A DNA stretch of 64,000 bases from the NCBI GenBank assembly GCA_944322675.1, contig CALUPO010000005.1:1-64000 (forward strand), in the 5' to 3' direction. This document shows, in pieces, positions 44,337 through 54,411 of this stretch (positions are counted from its first letter, which is position 1; the number at the start of each line of letters is the position of its first letter). This stretch comes from Candidatus Gastranaerophilales bacterium (GTDB lineage Bacteria > Cyanobacteriota > Vampirovibrionia > Gastranaerophilales > Gastranaerophilaceae). The position numbers were made by a program, and so were the translations under genes. A model generated the notes under the pieces. That model was not told where the DNA came from and ran no database searches. It saw only the letters and a list, made by a program, of their open reading frames with translations.

Positions 44337-44933
44337 ATGCCAAATTATTTGACAAAAGAGGACATTAAACGCTGGAGAAGCTCACTTGAAAGATGTACTT
44401 TGGAACAGTATGCTGAAAAACTTGGCAAGGTTATCCAAAATGAAAAAGAAACTTATGACATTATTGATATGGTATTTGAAAAAAACGGAAAAGAAAATGA
44501 TACTTATGCCAATAAATCCAATGATGCGTATTTTAACCGTTATAATGGCGAAAAAATTACATCCAATTTAAATATGCCAAGTATAAAGAAAAAACCTTTG
44601 AACATTGTTAAACCTGAAAAAATGGCAAATAAGTCAATAAATAAAAATTCTATAAGTAATAATATTGAGAATAAAAATAAACCGGCAAAAGAAAACCTGT
44701 CATCAATTTTAAATAATGAAATATCATTTAATAAACCTCTTACAGATAGAGAACAAATGGTGTTTGAACATTTTTATAAAAATAAAAATACAACTGTTTA
44801 TGCAAAAGATTTAGCACAAATTTTGTCTCTTCCAAGGGATTACGTTTATAAATATATAAAAAATTTAAGAGCAAAGTTAAGTCGGGATATTCTTATCAAT
44901 TGTGAAAAAGGCGGGTATATTTTAAAATTATAA
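44337..44933 (+). CDS. Winged-helix DNA-binding protein
   Basis: A 198-aa protein; ATG 44337 follows GAGGAG. The N-terminal 55 residues are helical (YLTKEDIKRWRSSLERCTLE). An Asn/Lys-rich linker (about 60-130) leads to a C-terminal winged helix (LTDREQMVFEHFYKNKNTTV ... LRAKLSRDILINCEKGGYIL) like the OmpR/PhoB output domain. No receiver domain is present. It lies 15 bases before the activase-like gene and may regulate it. Confidence 0.65.
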   Translation: MPNYLTKEDIKRWRSSLERCTLEQYAEKLGKVIQNEKETYDIIDMVFEKNGKENDTYANKSNDAYFNRYNGEKITSNLNMPSIKKKPLNIVKPEKMANKSINKNSISNNIENKNKPAKENLSSILNNEISFNKPLTDREQMVFEHFYKNKNTTVYAKDLAQILSLPRDYVYKYIKNLRAKLSRDILINCEKGGYILKL

Positions 44934-44948
44934 GAAAAAATAATTACT

Positions 44949-46121
44949 ATGAATAAAGCAAAAAATAAAGATAAAGATAAAGATAAAAAAAAGTTAAAAG
45001 TTGCATTCCCCCATATGGGCACAATATATATAGCCTGGGCAACATGTTTAAGACGTCTTGGTGTTGAGCCTTTTATTCCACCATATACAAGCAAAAAAAC
45101 GTTATCAATAGGCACAAAAAATTCACCGGAATCTATATGCTTGCCTTATAAACTTATTTTGGGAAATTTTGTTGAAGCAATAGAAGCAGGTGCTGATTAC
45201 GTTGCTATGATTGGATCACCTGGAATATGCCGCTTGGGTGAGTATGGGAAAAGTATAAAAAATAATTTAAAAAATATGGGATATGAGTCCAATTATATTG
45301 AACTTCAACTATATGACGGAATAAAAGGATTATATAAGTTTATAGTTGAACTTACTCCGGTTCGTAATCCTTTTGTTATTTTAAGTGCCATAAATATTAT
45401 GATACAAAAGATATTTGTACTTGATAAACTTGAACAAATACTTTCATTCTACCGTGCACGTGAAATAAAACCCGGAACAGCTGAACGTGCTTTTAAACAA
45501 GGATTACATTTAATCTATGAAGCCAACACATTAAAAGAACTTAAGAATGCAAAAAAAGAAGTAATTAATAATATAAGAAAAACCCCTATTGATAAAAAAC
45601 GTGATATTGTTTATGTTGATATAACAGGCGAAATATTTTTAGTTCTTGATTATTTTGCAAATCAAAATATTGAAAAAGAACTTGGCAAAATGGGAGTTCA
45701 AACTCGAAGAACATTAACAGTGTCAAGTTTTTTAAAAGATGCTATAATTCCCAAATTTTTGAAAAAAGGTGAAACTCATCTTGAGCGTGCTTTTCGTCTT
45801 GCCAAACCATATTTGAAACGCGACATTGGAGGGGATGCTCTTGAATCTGTAAGTGATGTAATATATGCCAATAAACAGGGTAAAGATGGCATTATTCATA
45901 TAAGCCCTTTTACCTGTATGCCTGAAATTATGTCACAAAATATTTTTCCAAAAATACGTGAAGATGTTGATATCCCCATTTTAACTCTTATTATGGATGA
46001 ACAAACAGGAAAAGCAGGATATATAACCCGTCTTGAAGCTTTTGTTGATTTAATGCGAAGAAAAAAAAGAAAAAATAAACTTAAAGCCGCAAAGGAATTT
46101 GTTCCTCAAAAAATACTTTAA
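44949..46121 (+). CDS. 2-hydroxyacyl-CoA dehydratase activase-like protein (DUF2229 type)
   Basis: A 390-aa protein with KVAFPHMGTIYIAWATCLRR, NSPESICLPYKLILGN and GSPGICRLGEYG, the Cys-containing blocks of the DUF2229/CoA-dehydratase-activator family, which hold an iron-sulfur cluster. Towards the end it has HISPFTCMPEIMSQNI and LTLIMDEQTGKAGYITRLEAF. The ATPase (BadF/HgdC) domain normally linked to it is not in this protein or next to it. The substrate is unknown; the family is common in anaerobes. Confidence 0.8.
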   Translation: MNKAKNKDKDKDKKKLKVAFPHMGTIYIAWATCLRRLGVEPFIPPYTSKKTLSIGTKNSPESICLPYKLILGNFVEAIEAGADYVAMIGSPGICRLGEYGKSIKNNLKNMGYESNYIELQLYDGIKGLYKFIVELTPVRNPFVILSAINIMIQKIFVLDKLEQILSFYRAREIKPGTAERAFKQGLHLIYEANTLKELKNAKKEVINNIRKTPIDKKRDIVYVDITGEIFLVLDYFANQNIEKELGKMGVQTRRTLTVSSFLKDAIIPKFLKKGETHLERAFRLAKPYLKRDIGGDALESVSDVIYANKQGKDGIIHISPFTCMPEIMSQNIFPKIREDVDIPILTLIMDEQTGKAGYITRLEAFVDLMRRKKRKNKLKAAKEFVPQKIL

Positions 46122-46123
46122 CT

Positions 46124-47815
46124 TCAGGCAAAAGTTTGATAATCTTTTAATTCCTCAATAGCCTTATAATTTGCAACACGAGATGCTTCTTTTTGTTGTT
46201 TTGTAGCAAACATTTCAAGAATAAATGCCGGAATTATAGATAACATTGCTGAGCCTAAAAAAGTTGCTATGTATTTTACATTTATACTGTCATTTGGACT
46301 TAAAATATCATTTTTTTTAGCAAGTTTACCTCCAAGACTAGCTCCAATACCAACAGATATCAATTTTATTGGATTTGAAACAATTTCCCAGAAAGCTTCA
46401 ATATTTTCTGAATATTTTTGAGAATTGTCATCTATTTTATTAAATGCAAAAAATGTATTACGCTGAAATTTTGCTGCTTCTTTTTCCTGCTCTTTGGTTA
46501 TTTTTATTTGTTTTAATGCTTTATTATATTTTTTATCCTTATCATCATTTTCTTTTACGTATTTTTTATATTCTTTATATTCTTTTATAATTTTAGGTAT
46601 AAACTTAAAAATGTTATCTTTTTCTTCTTTTTTTAATTTTATTTTGCTTTCATCAACTGCATTAATTTCTTCATCACTATAATAAATATAACTTGCAGGA
46701 TTATTTCTCATCTCCTCAATTGCTTTAAATCGAGCAATTTGAGATGAAAGTTTTTCAAGATTTGTAAAATAAGAAGTTATTGCTAATGAACTTATTAAAG
46801 GTACAAGATAAGAAATACAAAATTTTAAAGTTTTATTTTTTATATTTTTTGTTAAGTTTGACAAACTAAACATACCAAGAGCTGATAAACCATTTGCAAC
46901 AATAGATACACCTAGAGTCAATAATTCTGTATTTTCTGAATAATCCTGCGATTTTATATCAATTTTTTCAATCATTGAAGTAAGAAGTTCTTTATCTTTT
47001 TTGGCTTCTAAAATTTCTCTTTCAGTTAAGTTTTTATTATAATTTTCTTTTATCTCTTTATTTATCTCATCAAAATATTTTGTTCTTAATTTATTTATTT
47101 CATCTTTTTCATTTAATAAATTTAAAACAGTATTATATGCTTTAATTGGATTAAGCATCTGGAATGGTTTTTGTAATTTGGCATTTTGTTTTTCCTTTTT
47201 AGTTAGCTTGATATTTTTGACTAAATTATCGACTTCTTCCTTTTGATTTTTATCTAAAATTGCAAATTGATTGTAATCATTTAATTCATCTTTCATTGCT
47301 TCAAATCTTGCAGTTTTTGAAGCTGCAATCTCGCATTTTGCACTAAATATAGAAAAAGGTATCTGACCAATCATCATTCCCAAATACGTTCCTAATATTG
47401 ACCATGAACCAGCAGAAGCAAGAGGAAGTATATTTAAATCTTTAGATGAAATTGCTTTTTTTGTAAATTTTTCAATAATTTTTTTTGTAATATTTTGTCC
47501 AAATTTACTATATCCAATAGCTCCCATTAAAACATAGCCAATATATGATGCAATTTCTAAAGCACTGCGTTGAAAACTTTGGATGGTTTGTTCTGTATCT
47601 TGTGCTTTCTCTTGAGAATAATCATCCATAATATCAACAGCATTAAATAAAATGTCAGCTTTTGCTTTTGCTTTTTTTAATTCTTCTTCACTTGGAGGTT
47701 TGGTTTTAAAAAGATATTCTTTTTTTGCATTATAAATATCACGTTGCTTTTGCCAAGCTTTGTATTTTGGTAATTCTTTTCTATAATCTTTATACGTTTG
47801 ACCAACACTATGCAT
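46124..47815 (-). CDS. Membrane protein with three internal repeats
   Basis: A 563-aa protein made of three related modules (about 55-180, 275-375 and 455-560). Each has a segment like KIDIKSQDYSENTELL, two hydrophobic helices and an amphipathic end like SSQIARFKAIEEM or ASRVANYKAIEEL. Charged coiled-coil linkers join them. I do not recognise the family. It resembles a tandemly triplicated membrane unit with no signal peptide. Convergent with the activase-like gene. Confidence 0.65.
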   Translation of the reverse strand: MHSVGQTYKDYRKELPKYKAWQKQRDIYNAKKEYLFKTKPPSEEELKKAKAKADILFNAVDIMDDYSQEKAQDTEQTIQSFQRSALEIASYIGYVLMGAIGYSKFGQNITKKIIEKFTKKAISSKDLNILPLASAGSWSILGTYLGMMIGQIPFSIFSAKCEIAASKTARFEAMKDELNDYNQFAILDKNQKEEVDNLVKNIKLTKKEKQNAKLQKPFQMLNPIKAYNTVLNLLNEKDEINKLRTKYFDEINKEIKENYNKNLTEREILEAKKDKELLTSMIEKIDIKSQDYSENTELLTLGVSIVANGLSALGMFSLSNLTKNIKNKTLKFCISYLVPLISSLAITSYFTNLEKLSSQIARFKAIEEMRNNPASYIYYSDEEINAVDESKIKLKKEEKDNIFKFIPKIIKEYKEYKKYVKENDDKDKKYNKALKQIKITKEQEKEAAKFQRNTFFAFNKIDDNSQKYSENIEAFWEIVSNPIKLISVGIGASLGGKLAKKNDILSPNDSINVKYIATFLGSAMLSIIPAFILEMFATKQQKEASRVANYKAIEELKDYQTFA

Positions 47816-47892
47816 AAACTAATTTTTCTCTCGTTTCTGAATATATAAAAACTCTAAAAAAATTTTTTGCTAGCAAAAAATGTAAAGTTTTA

Positions 47893-48507
47893 TTAATTTT
47901 TATCAGCAGTCACAAGTGACAAAATATAGTTATAAGCGTTTATTGATTCCTTGCATATTGGCAAATTACGGTCAAGCAGGCTTTTTATTGTATATTTAAA
48001 ACACAATAAGCAAGCACGATTCAATCCATTTTCTTTATCAAGTTCTTCTAATATCATTTTTCTAAAATCTGCATTTCTTGTTTTTGGCTCAATTTTATCA
48101 GAAAGAAAAACTATTTTTTCAAAATCACTCATGCCAACACGACCAACCGTATGATATTTTATAGCATCAAGTATTTCTTGATCATCAATGTTAAATTCCT
48201 TTTTCGCAACACAACATCCGACAGGAGCATGATAAGTTTTATAATTTGCAAGATCAAAATCAACACAAATATCCTCATTTTTTTCAAGATGCTCTTTTAA
48301 TTTATCAACTGTGAAGCATTTGGCACAATCATGAAGCAAAGCCGCTATTTTTATTTTGTTTTCATCATAATCAACATTAAATTTTTTAGCAAGCTCAAGT
48401 GCCTGTTCCATAGTGCCAATTGAATGTATATACTTTTCCTCGCTTAAATTTTTCTTTAGCCAATTTTTATATATTTCAACATCATTACTTGTATAAATTC
48501 TTTTCAT
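47893..48507 (-). CDS. yqeK: YqeK-type HD phosphohydrolase (symmetrical Ap4A hydrolase family)
   Basis: A 204-aa HD-domain protein. The HD motif is AALLHDCAKCF, with a first His in HSIGTMEQA and further ligands in YHAPVG and IKYHTVGR. YqeK proteins hydrolyse diadenosine tetraphosphate and are typically encoded right after nadD, as here. Its 5' end overlaps nadD by 23 bases on the same strand. Confidence 0.9.
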   Translation of the reverse strand: MKRIYTSNDVEIYKNWLKKNLSEEKYIHSIGTMEQALELAKKFNVDYDENKIKIAALLHDCAKCFTVDKLKEHLEKNEDICVDFDLANYKTYHAPVGCCVAKKEFNIDDQEILDAIKYHTVGRVGMSDFEKIVFLSDKIEPKTRNADFRKMILEELDKENGLNRACLLCFKYTIKSLLDRNLPICKESINAYNYILSLVTADKN

Positions 48508-49099
48508 AAATATACTCTTTAACTTCCTCAGGCACCATATAATCTATTGACTTATTTGTTCTAACATTTTCACGAATCTGGCTTGATGAAATATCATAAG
48601 GAGCAAAATCTAAAATCGAAAATTCATAGTCATTTTCTTTCAATTTTTCAATTTTTTTATCTATTATATTTACATTAATATTATCATCTAATTTCCGTGG
48701 AAAAACAAGGAATTTAACAATATCTTTCAATTGTTTTGATTTATGCCACCTAGCAACACTCAAAAAGGCGTCATATCCAATTATAAAATTTATTCTGCCT
48801 TCAATTTGACCTTGATATTTTTTATACAAAGCAACAATTGTGTTGTATGTATATGAAACATTATTCATTTTATACTCAATATCACTACAAGCAAATTTTT
48901 CGTTGTTTTTAACTGCTATTTGCACCATTTTTAATCTATCTTGTGCTATATTTTCGTCTAAATCTTGCTTGAATGGCGAAATATAAGTGGGTATAAATAT
49001 TATTTTATCAAAATTAAAATTTTCCTCAACAAATTCCGCCATTTTTATATGACCGTTATGAATCGGGTTAAAAGTTCCACATAATAAACAAATTTTCAT
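48485..49099 (-). CDS. nadD: Nicotinate-nucleotide adenylyltransferase
   Basis: A 204-aa enzyme making deamido-NAD from NaMN and ATP. It starts with the signature LLCGTFNPIHNGHIKMAEF and has the family's FIIGYDAFLSVARWHKSKQL and the C-terminal SSSQIRENV-type motif (ISSSQIREN). It lies 3 bases after the uridine kinase-like gene and overlaps yqeK, so all three form one operon. Confidence 0.95.
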   Translation of the reverse strand: MKICLLCGTFNPIHNGHIKMAEFVEENFNFDKIIFIPTYISPFKQDLDENIAQDRLKMVQIAVKNNEKFACSDIEYKMNNVSYTYNTIVALYKKYQGQIEGRINFIIGYDAFLSVARWHKSKQLKDIVKFLVFPRKLDDNINVNIIDKKIEKLKENDYEFSILDFAPYDISSSQIRENVRTNKSIDYMVPEEVKEYIYEKNLYK

Positions 49100-49102
49100 T
49101 AA

Positions 49103-50032
49103 TTATATTACCTTTAAAGTACAATTATTTTTATAATATATTTTATCAATTATATTTAATATTTTAAGTATAAACTCGTTATATTTAGTTAACTTAGCCT
49201 CACCTGAAAGAATAATATCAGCATATTTACTGTTAGGCTCAATATAAATTTTAGCCTTGCTTAATGCATTTTCATAAACAGAATTAGCCGAGTCACCAAG
49301 ATTACGTTTAATAGCACGTTCAAAAAATCTTTGTTTTTGGACTCTTTTTGAAATATCAACATAAATTTTAAAATCAAGCACATCGTGTAATTCTTCATTC
49401 AAAGTAAACAACCCTTCGGTTATTATTATTTTTGAACTTTTAACAAATTGAACATTATCATATCTTTTTGCAGTGCCTGACATATCATATTTTGGAGTGA
49501 AAACATTATTGCCGCTTAATAATTCATAAATATGCTTTGCCATAAGATTCAATTCAAAAGCTTCGGGGCAATCCAAATCATAATTTCGAGCAAAATTATC
49601 AAAACCTCCATAATACCTCACCAAATCGGAGCGGTCATAATAATAATCATCAGTATTGATTCTGCATATTGAATTTTCTATCTTGCGTCTATTTGCATAA
49701 TCCAATATTGTATTTATTATTTCCTCTGTTATTGTTGATTTTCCACTTGCTGTTTGACCTGAAATACCAACTGCACAAGAGCGGGTTATTTCACCTGATA
49801 AAAACATCGCAAGTTTTGAAATTAAATTATCAGATATAAAAATTAAGATAGAATCACTGGATTCTATCTCATCTCTAAATACTTTTTCTAATTCTTTTTC
49901 AATTTTTTCAAATCGTGAAAATTCATTACTATTTTTAGCAATATAATTTTCATTATTTTCTATCAACGATAAACAACCACTATCAACTTTCAACTGTGAT
50001 ACCACAAGATGTCCTTTCAAATATTTTAACAA
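49103..50032 (-). CDS. Uridine kinase / phosphoribulokinase-family kinase
   Basis: A 309-aa protein. About 85 N-terminal residues precede the kinase fold. Walker A is GISGQTASGKSTITEE (near 92-107), then INTDDYYYDRS, LDCPEAFELNL and IIITEGLFTL, the pattern of uridine kinase Udk, which phosphorylates uridine or cytidine. The extra N-terminal domain is unusual for Udk, so the substrate is not certain. First gene of the kinase-nadD-yqeK operon. Confidence 0.8.
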   Translation of the reverse strand: MLKYLKGHLVVSQLKVDSGCLSLIENNENYIAKNSNEFSRFEKIEKELEKVFRDEIESSDSILIFISDNLISKLAMFLSGEITRSCAVGISGQTASGKSTITEEIINTILDYANRRKIENSICRINTDDYYYDRSDLVRYYGGFDNFARNYDLDCPEAFELNLMAKHIYELLSGNNVFTPKYDMSGTAKRYDNVQFVKSSKIIITEGLFTLNEELHDVLDFKIYVDISKRVQKQRFFERAIKRNLGDSANSVYENALSKAKIYIEPNSKYADIILSGEAKLTKYNEFILKILNIIDKIYYKNNCTLKVI

Positions 50033-50098
50033 TCTTAATTAAATTTTATCACATAGCAGTTTTTATACAAGTCTATTTTCAAAAATATTTTACAAAAA

Positions 50099-50509
50099 TT
50101 AAATATTAAGTTTAGAGCAATAATTAATATAATTCATTCTTGCATCATATTCGTTTTTTGAAACCTGTTTATCCATATAATAATAAGTATAAGTCCAGGT
50201 TTCATAAGGAGGAAGAGGGGATTGTGAAGAAGAATCTTTTAGCGTTTTATTTTCCACCTCACGTGGACTTACCTCCATTTCTCTTGGTGTTTTGGGACTT
50301 TCAGGACTCAATGGACTTATTGGACTTTTAACATTTGATAATAAGTTTTGACTTTTAATAAATACATCTTGCGTTTTAGATGAATTTAGCATATTTTTAT
50401 TAGAAACTAAATCCTTAAGCGAACGGGTTGTTGTGCTTTTTTTCAAAAAACTCTTTTGTTTTCCCGCATATATTTGTGGATTTAATTTTGCTGAAACATT
50501 ACCTACCAT
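50099..50509 (-). CDS. Hypothetical protein with a Ser-Pro repeat segment (136 aa)
   Basis: ATG 50509 follows AAGGAG; the frame upstream to 50548 is not needed. The middle contains a run of SP/TP steps (SPISPLSPESPKTPRE), and the C-terminus is aromatic (WTYTYYYMDKQ). No signal peptide. Function unknown. It lies downstream of the 71-aa gene, with a 16-base gap. Confidence 0.5.
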   Translation of the reverse strand: MVGNVSAKLNPQIYAGKQKSFLKKSTTTRSLKDLVSNKNMLNSSKTQDVFIKSQNLLSNVKSPISPLSPESPKTPREMEVSPREVENKTLKDSSSQSPLPPYETWTYTYYYMDKQVSKNEYDARMNYINYCSKLNI

Positions 50510-50525
50510 TTTACTCTCCTTATTA

Positions 50526-50741
50526 TTAATATTTATAATGACATTCACAAGTTTTATTCAAAAAACTATTTGAATAACTTTTTTGATATAAACTTTCTTT
50601 TTGTTTTCTATATTGTTGTTTTTCATTAAATAATTGAACTTCTTTTAACTTATTTAAATTGTTTTGTACCGATTCAAGCTTATGTAAATCGTTATATACT
50701 GAAAAACACCGGCGTATAGTTGTATTGAAACCTACTTGCAT
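50526..50741 (-). CDS. Small hypothetical protein (71 aa)
   Basis: A basic, probably helical protein starting MQVGFNTTIRRCFSVYNDL and ending in a Cys-containing tail (CECHYKY). It is paired with the Ser-Pro protein downstream. No family recognised. No clear Shine-Dalgarno (the bases before the ATG are A/T-rich), so the start is uncertain. Confidence 0.4.
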   Translation of the reverse strand: MQVGFNTTIRRCFSVYNDLHKLESVQNNLNKLKEVQLFNEKQQYRKQKESLYQKSYSNSFLNKTCECHYKY

Positions 50742-50896
50742 GACTAGTGTATCCTAATTTATTACTTTTTATTATATTTATTACAAAAATAAAATTATGT
50801 CAAGTAATTTATTTTTTAACCATATATTTTTTTTAATGATAAAATAAAAAATAAAAGTATTATGCAAAAGTAAAAATTAAGGGAGAAATTAAGATT

Positions 50897-52561
50897 ATGA
50901 AAAAACTTTCACCACTTCAAGAAGAAAGGTTAAAATACCAACCCAAATTACCGGAATCGTTAAAACATGGAATTGCATCCTTAAAACTAAATAAAGGTGA
51001 AAAAACAAAAGCTGTAAAAGATGAAGATGAAATAGCAAAATTGTTTCCTAATTGTTATGGAGCACCTTTTATTGAGTTTTCATATAATCAAAATGAAAAC
51101 AATGAAACTTCTCAAAAAAATGTAGGTGTTATTTTATCAGGCGGACAGGCACCAGGCGGACATAATGTAATTTCTGGATTATATGATGCTTTAAAAAATG
51201 CAAATAAAAATAACAAACTTTATGGATTCTTAGGCGGTCCATCAGGCATCATTGAAGGCAATTATATTGAATTTGATGATAAGAAAATTGACGAATATCG
51301 CAACACCGGAGGGTTTGATATAATCGGTTCAGGCCGCACAAAGTTAGAAACAGAAGAACAGTTTGAAAAAGCATTAAATGTGTGCAAGAAACTTAATATT
51401 GAAGGTATAGTTATAATTGGAGGAGATGATTCAAATACAAATGCTTGTATGCTTGCTGAATGGTTAAGTGCTAAAAAATCAGGCATTCAAGTTGTTGGTT
51501 GCCCAAAAACTATTGATGGTGATTTGAAAAATGAACAAATTGAAATTTCTTTTGGCTTTGATACAGCTACAAAAACTTATGGAGAATTAATAGGCAACAT
51601 TCAAAAAGATGCAAATAGTGCTAAAAAATACTGGCACTTTATTAAAATTATGGGAAGAAGTGCATCCCATGTTGCACTGGAAGCTGCTTTACAAACACAA
51701 CCTAATATAACATTAATTTCAGAAGAAGTCGAAAATAAAAAAATGTCACTGGACCAAATTGTAACTTATATTGCCAACATTGTTGCAAAACGTTCTCAAA
51801 TGGGCAAAAATTTTGGTATTGCCATAATACCTGAAGGCTTAATTGAATTTATCCCCGAAATGAAATCAATGATCGCAAATTTGAACGATTTAATGGCTAA
51901 ATTAGAAAAAGACTCTAATTATATAAATGCTAATAATGAAGAAAAATTTGCCATTATCGAAAATGAACTTGAGGCTAATAATAAACATGTATTTGCTTCA
52001 TTACCCCGGTTAATTAAAGCACAATTGCTCATGGACCGTGATCCTCATGGTAATGTTCAAGTTTCAAAAATTGAAACTGAAAAGTTGCTAATTGAAATGG
52101 TTAAAACTAAATTAGGAAAAATGAAAGAAGAAGGTAAATTTAACGGCAAATTTCAAGACCAGGCTCATTTCTTTGGTTACGAAGGACGCTGTGCGTTTCC
52201 TTCAAATTTTGATGCTGACTATTGTTATTCACTTGGTTATAACGCATTTGCACTTTTAAATTTTGGTTTAACAGGATATTTATCATCCATAAAAAACTTA
52301 ACAAAAGATTCAAAAGACTGGGTTGCAGGCGGCGTACCTTTAACCATGATGATGAATATGGAAAAACGTCACGGCAAATACAAACCTGTAATTCAAAAAG
52401 CTCTTGTGGATTTAAACGGTCCTGTTTTTAACATCTTGAAGCAAAATCGTGAAAATTGGGCTTTAAATGATGAGTACTTGTTCCCTGGTGCAATACAATA
52501 CTTTGGACCTTCAAGCGTTTGTGATTTAAAAACCCGTACAATTGTTTTAGAACAACAATAA
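50897..52561 (+). CDS. pfp: Diphosphate-fructose-6-phosphate 1-phosphotransferase
   Basis: A 554-aa PPi-dependent phosphofructokinase of the long type found in plants and spirochaetes. It has GVILSGGQAPGGHNVISGLY, IIGGDDSNTNACMLAEW (GGDD marks PPi use, where ATP enzymes have GGDG), CPKTIDGDLKN and KIMGRSASHVALE. The reaction is reversible glycolysis/gluconeogenesis that saves ATP, common in anaerobes. A single gene with its own terminator. Confidence 0.93.
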   Translation: MKKLSPLQEERLKYQPKLPESLKHGIASLKLNKGEKTKAVKDEDEIAKLFPNCYGAPFIEFSYNQNENNETSQKNVGVILSGGQAPGGHNVISGLYDALKNANKNNKLYGFLGGPSGIIEGNYIEFDDKKIDEYRNTGGFDIIGSGRTKLETEEQFEKALNVCKKLNIEGIVIIGGDDSNTNACMLAEWLSAKKSGIQVVGCPKTIDGDLKNEQIEISFGFDTATKTYGELIGNIQKDANSAKKYWHFIKIMGRSASHVALEAALQTQPNITLISEEVENKKMSLDQIVTYIANIVAKRSQMGKNFGIAIIPEGLIEFIPEMKSMIANLNDLMAKLEKDSNYINANNEEKFAIIENELEANNKHVFASLPRLIKAQLLMDRDPHGNVQVSKIETEKLLIEMVKTKLGKMKEEGKFNGKFQDQAHFFGYEGRCAFPSNFDADYCYSLGYNAFALLNFGLTGYLSSIKNLTKDSKDWVAGGVPLTMMMNMEKRHGKYKPVIQKALVDLNGPVFNILKQNRENWALNDEYLFPGAIQYFGPSSVCDLKTRTIVLEQQ

Positions 52562-52587
52562 GAGGTTATTTTAACATATTAAAAAAT

Positions 52588-52622
52588 AAAACACCATTAT
52601 TATTTAACAATGGTGTTTTATT
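52588..52622. terminator. Terminator shared by pfp and the GNAT gene
   Basis: AAACACCATT pairs with AATGGTGTTT; T-rich on the right, A-rich on the left, so it can work both ways. The GNAT stop codon lies in its loop. Confidence 0.85.
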
Positions 52623-53197
52623 TTGTCAAAAACTAAATTAACATTTTTTATATTTGAATATAAAACTTTAAAAGATTCTTCAATATGATTTAAAATTAAA
52701 TTCCGATTTATATTTTGAATACTAAGTGGCTTATATAAAAGTTTCATTTCATAATCATTGTAAATTTCATTTGGAAGGAAATATTTTATATTTGAATCAA
52801 AACAACCAAGCCGCTTATAAAAATTTAAACGTTTTGTTGTGCTAATATCTTTTTTATCTTCCTTTTCAACTTCAAAGTATACACATTTTAAATTTTTATA
52901 TTTTTCAAAACTTTGATTTAAAATCAAAGTTCCAAATCCTTTTGAATGGAAATCTTTAAAAATTGCAAAATAATCAACCCATATAAAATCACTTAAATAA
53001 TACAAAATATAACCTTTTATTTCGTTATTATCCTCAAAAACGGCAATTTTATATTTATTTGTTTTAAATAAAGATTTAATATGTTCAAATGATTTTAATT
53101 CACACTTTGGAAATTGTTGAAGCATATCATTATAAATAAATTTAAAATCTTCAAAGTCATTTATATTTTTTAAATTCATAATGATTAAATTATACAT
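52604..53197 (-). CDS. GNAT-family N-acetyltransferase
   Basis: A 197-aa protein with the GNAT core: IKGYILYYLSDFIWVDYFAI (beta4), then FHSKGFGTLILNQSF, the acetyl-CoA loop (R/QxxGxG/A-like) and helix, and CVYFEVEK, with FYKRLGCF later. Substrate unknown. ATG at 53197 or 53179 are both possible, neither with a clear Shine-Dalgarno. Confidence 0.8.
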   Translation of the reverse strand: MYNLIIMNLKNINDFEDFKFIYNDMLQQFPKCELKSFEHIKSLFKTNKYKIAVFEDNNEIKGYILYYLSDFIWVDYFAIFKDFHSKGFGTLILNQSFEKYKNLKCVYFEVEKEDKKDISTTKRLNFYKRLGCFDSNIKYFLPNEIYNDYEMKLLYKPLSIQNINRNLILNHIEESFKVLYSNIKNVNLVFDKIKHHC

Positions 53198-53218
53198 GAT
53201 TAAACTTACAATATAAAG

Positions 53219-54139
53219 TTATTTATTGCAATTACAATTATCATCTTCATTTATGGTTTTACCAAAAATAATTCTTAAGCCTCCAAAATTTTTGGATAAG
53301 GTATTTTTAATGCCACAGGTTATATCATCAACATTATTTATTATATTATCAACATGCATGATTTGTGAATTAATAGTGGTTGGAATTTGTTTATCAATTG
53401 AATCTGTTAATATGGTTAAATTTTGTGTAGTTGTTTTTATATTTCCAAGTGAAGAATTAAGCTGTGAAAATGTATTTTCAAGTTCATTTTGGTTAATAGC
53501 ATAATTAAATTTTGAAGTAATCTGGTTTAAATTATTTGAAGCATTGCTAATATTTTGAGTTGTTTTATATAAGTTATTTTGGTTTTGAACAGCCAAATTT
53601 TGCATTGTTTTGAACAAATCACCAAGACTTAAAATAGTGTTATCAAGATCTTTAATAGTTTTTGCAATATCTCTTTGAATACTTTTCAAATCTTCAGGAT
53701 TTTGGTTTTGAAAAAATTCCTCTACTTGAAACATTGATGTTCCTTTGATAATGTTTTTAGTTTTTAATTTTTCAAGTGAAGGTGATGATGGATAAATAAG
53801 CTCAACAAAATCTCGATTTTTATCATTAATTTTGACTCTTCTAAACTCGGCATATGTGTTTCTTGGTAAATTTAAATCTTTTGGAAACAAAACAAGTGTC
53901 ATACGTGACTTTGTATAGGATTTATTAGGACGAATGCCTATACATCGACCTATTTTAAAACCATTATAAATAACAGGAGGATATCCTCTAAAAGGCCGAA
54001 GCTTTGTATATTCAACTGTAATATATGTATAGCTTAAAATTTTAAATATAAAATATATTAAAAATACACAAAACAAAATAAAGAAAGTTTTTAAAAAATT
54101 AGGTTTTGTAATAAAAAAATTTTTAATCTTCTCAATCAT
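53219..54139 (-). CDS. MCE/MlaD-family protein
   Basis: A 306-aa protein with one N-terminal membrane helix (about 18-40) and an MCE domain (about 45-120: PVIYNGFKIGRCIGIRPN, LVLFPKDLNLPRNTYAEF). A long helical C-terminus rich in Asn/Gln follows. MlaD proteins form the hexameric periplasmic part of lipid transporters between the two membranes, which supports a Gram-negative envelope. The MlaE/MlaF partners are not adjacent in this window. Confidence 0.85.
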   Translation of the reverse strand: MIEKIKNFFITKPNFLKTFFILFCVFLIYFIFKILSYTYITVEYTKLRPFRGYPPVIYNGFKIGRCIGIRPNKSYTKSRMTLVLFPKDLNLPRNTYAEFRRVKINDKNRDFVELIYPSSPSLEKLKTKNIIKGTSMFQVEEFFQNQNPEDLKSIQRDIAKTIKDLDNTILSLGDLFKTMQNLAVQNQNNLYKTTQNISNASNNLNQITSKFNYAINQNELENTFSQLNSSLGNIKTTTQNLTILTDSIDKQIPTTINSQIMHVDNIINNVDDITCGIKNTLSKNFGGLRIIFGKTINEDDNCNCNK

Positions 54140-54411
54140 ATAAACAATATATTATTTTTTTAAAATAAATTTATTCACTAATTGATTAATATCCAGAGGA
54201 ATATTAAGGGATTAATATAGCAAATTTCACTAAAAATAAATAAAACAGTTACAATATGCTTTTTTACTTTAAAAAGTATTCTTTTTCTTTTATATTTAAG
54301 TATATCCAACGGAAAATTATAATTATGTATAAATACTAATATTAATTTGTTGAATATTATTTAAATTTGTGATAAATTGTTTTTTGAAAAGAAAAAGGGA
54401 GGAACTAAAAA
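54140..54411. other. AT-rich gap upstream of the exported 149-aa protein
   Basis: About 270 bases without a supported gene. Promoter elements for the two divergent neighbours must lie here, but none is convincing. An imperfect inverted pair (ATTAATATCC...GGGATTAATAT, about 54182-54218) is seen. Confidence 0.35.
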
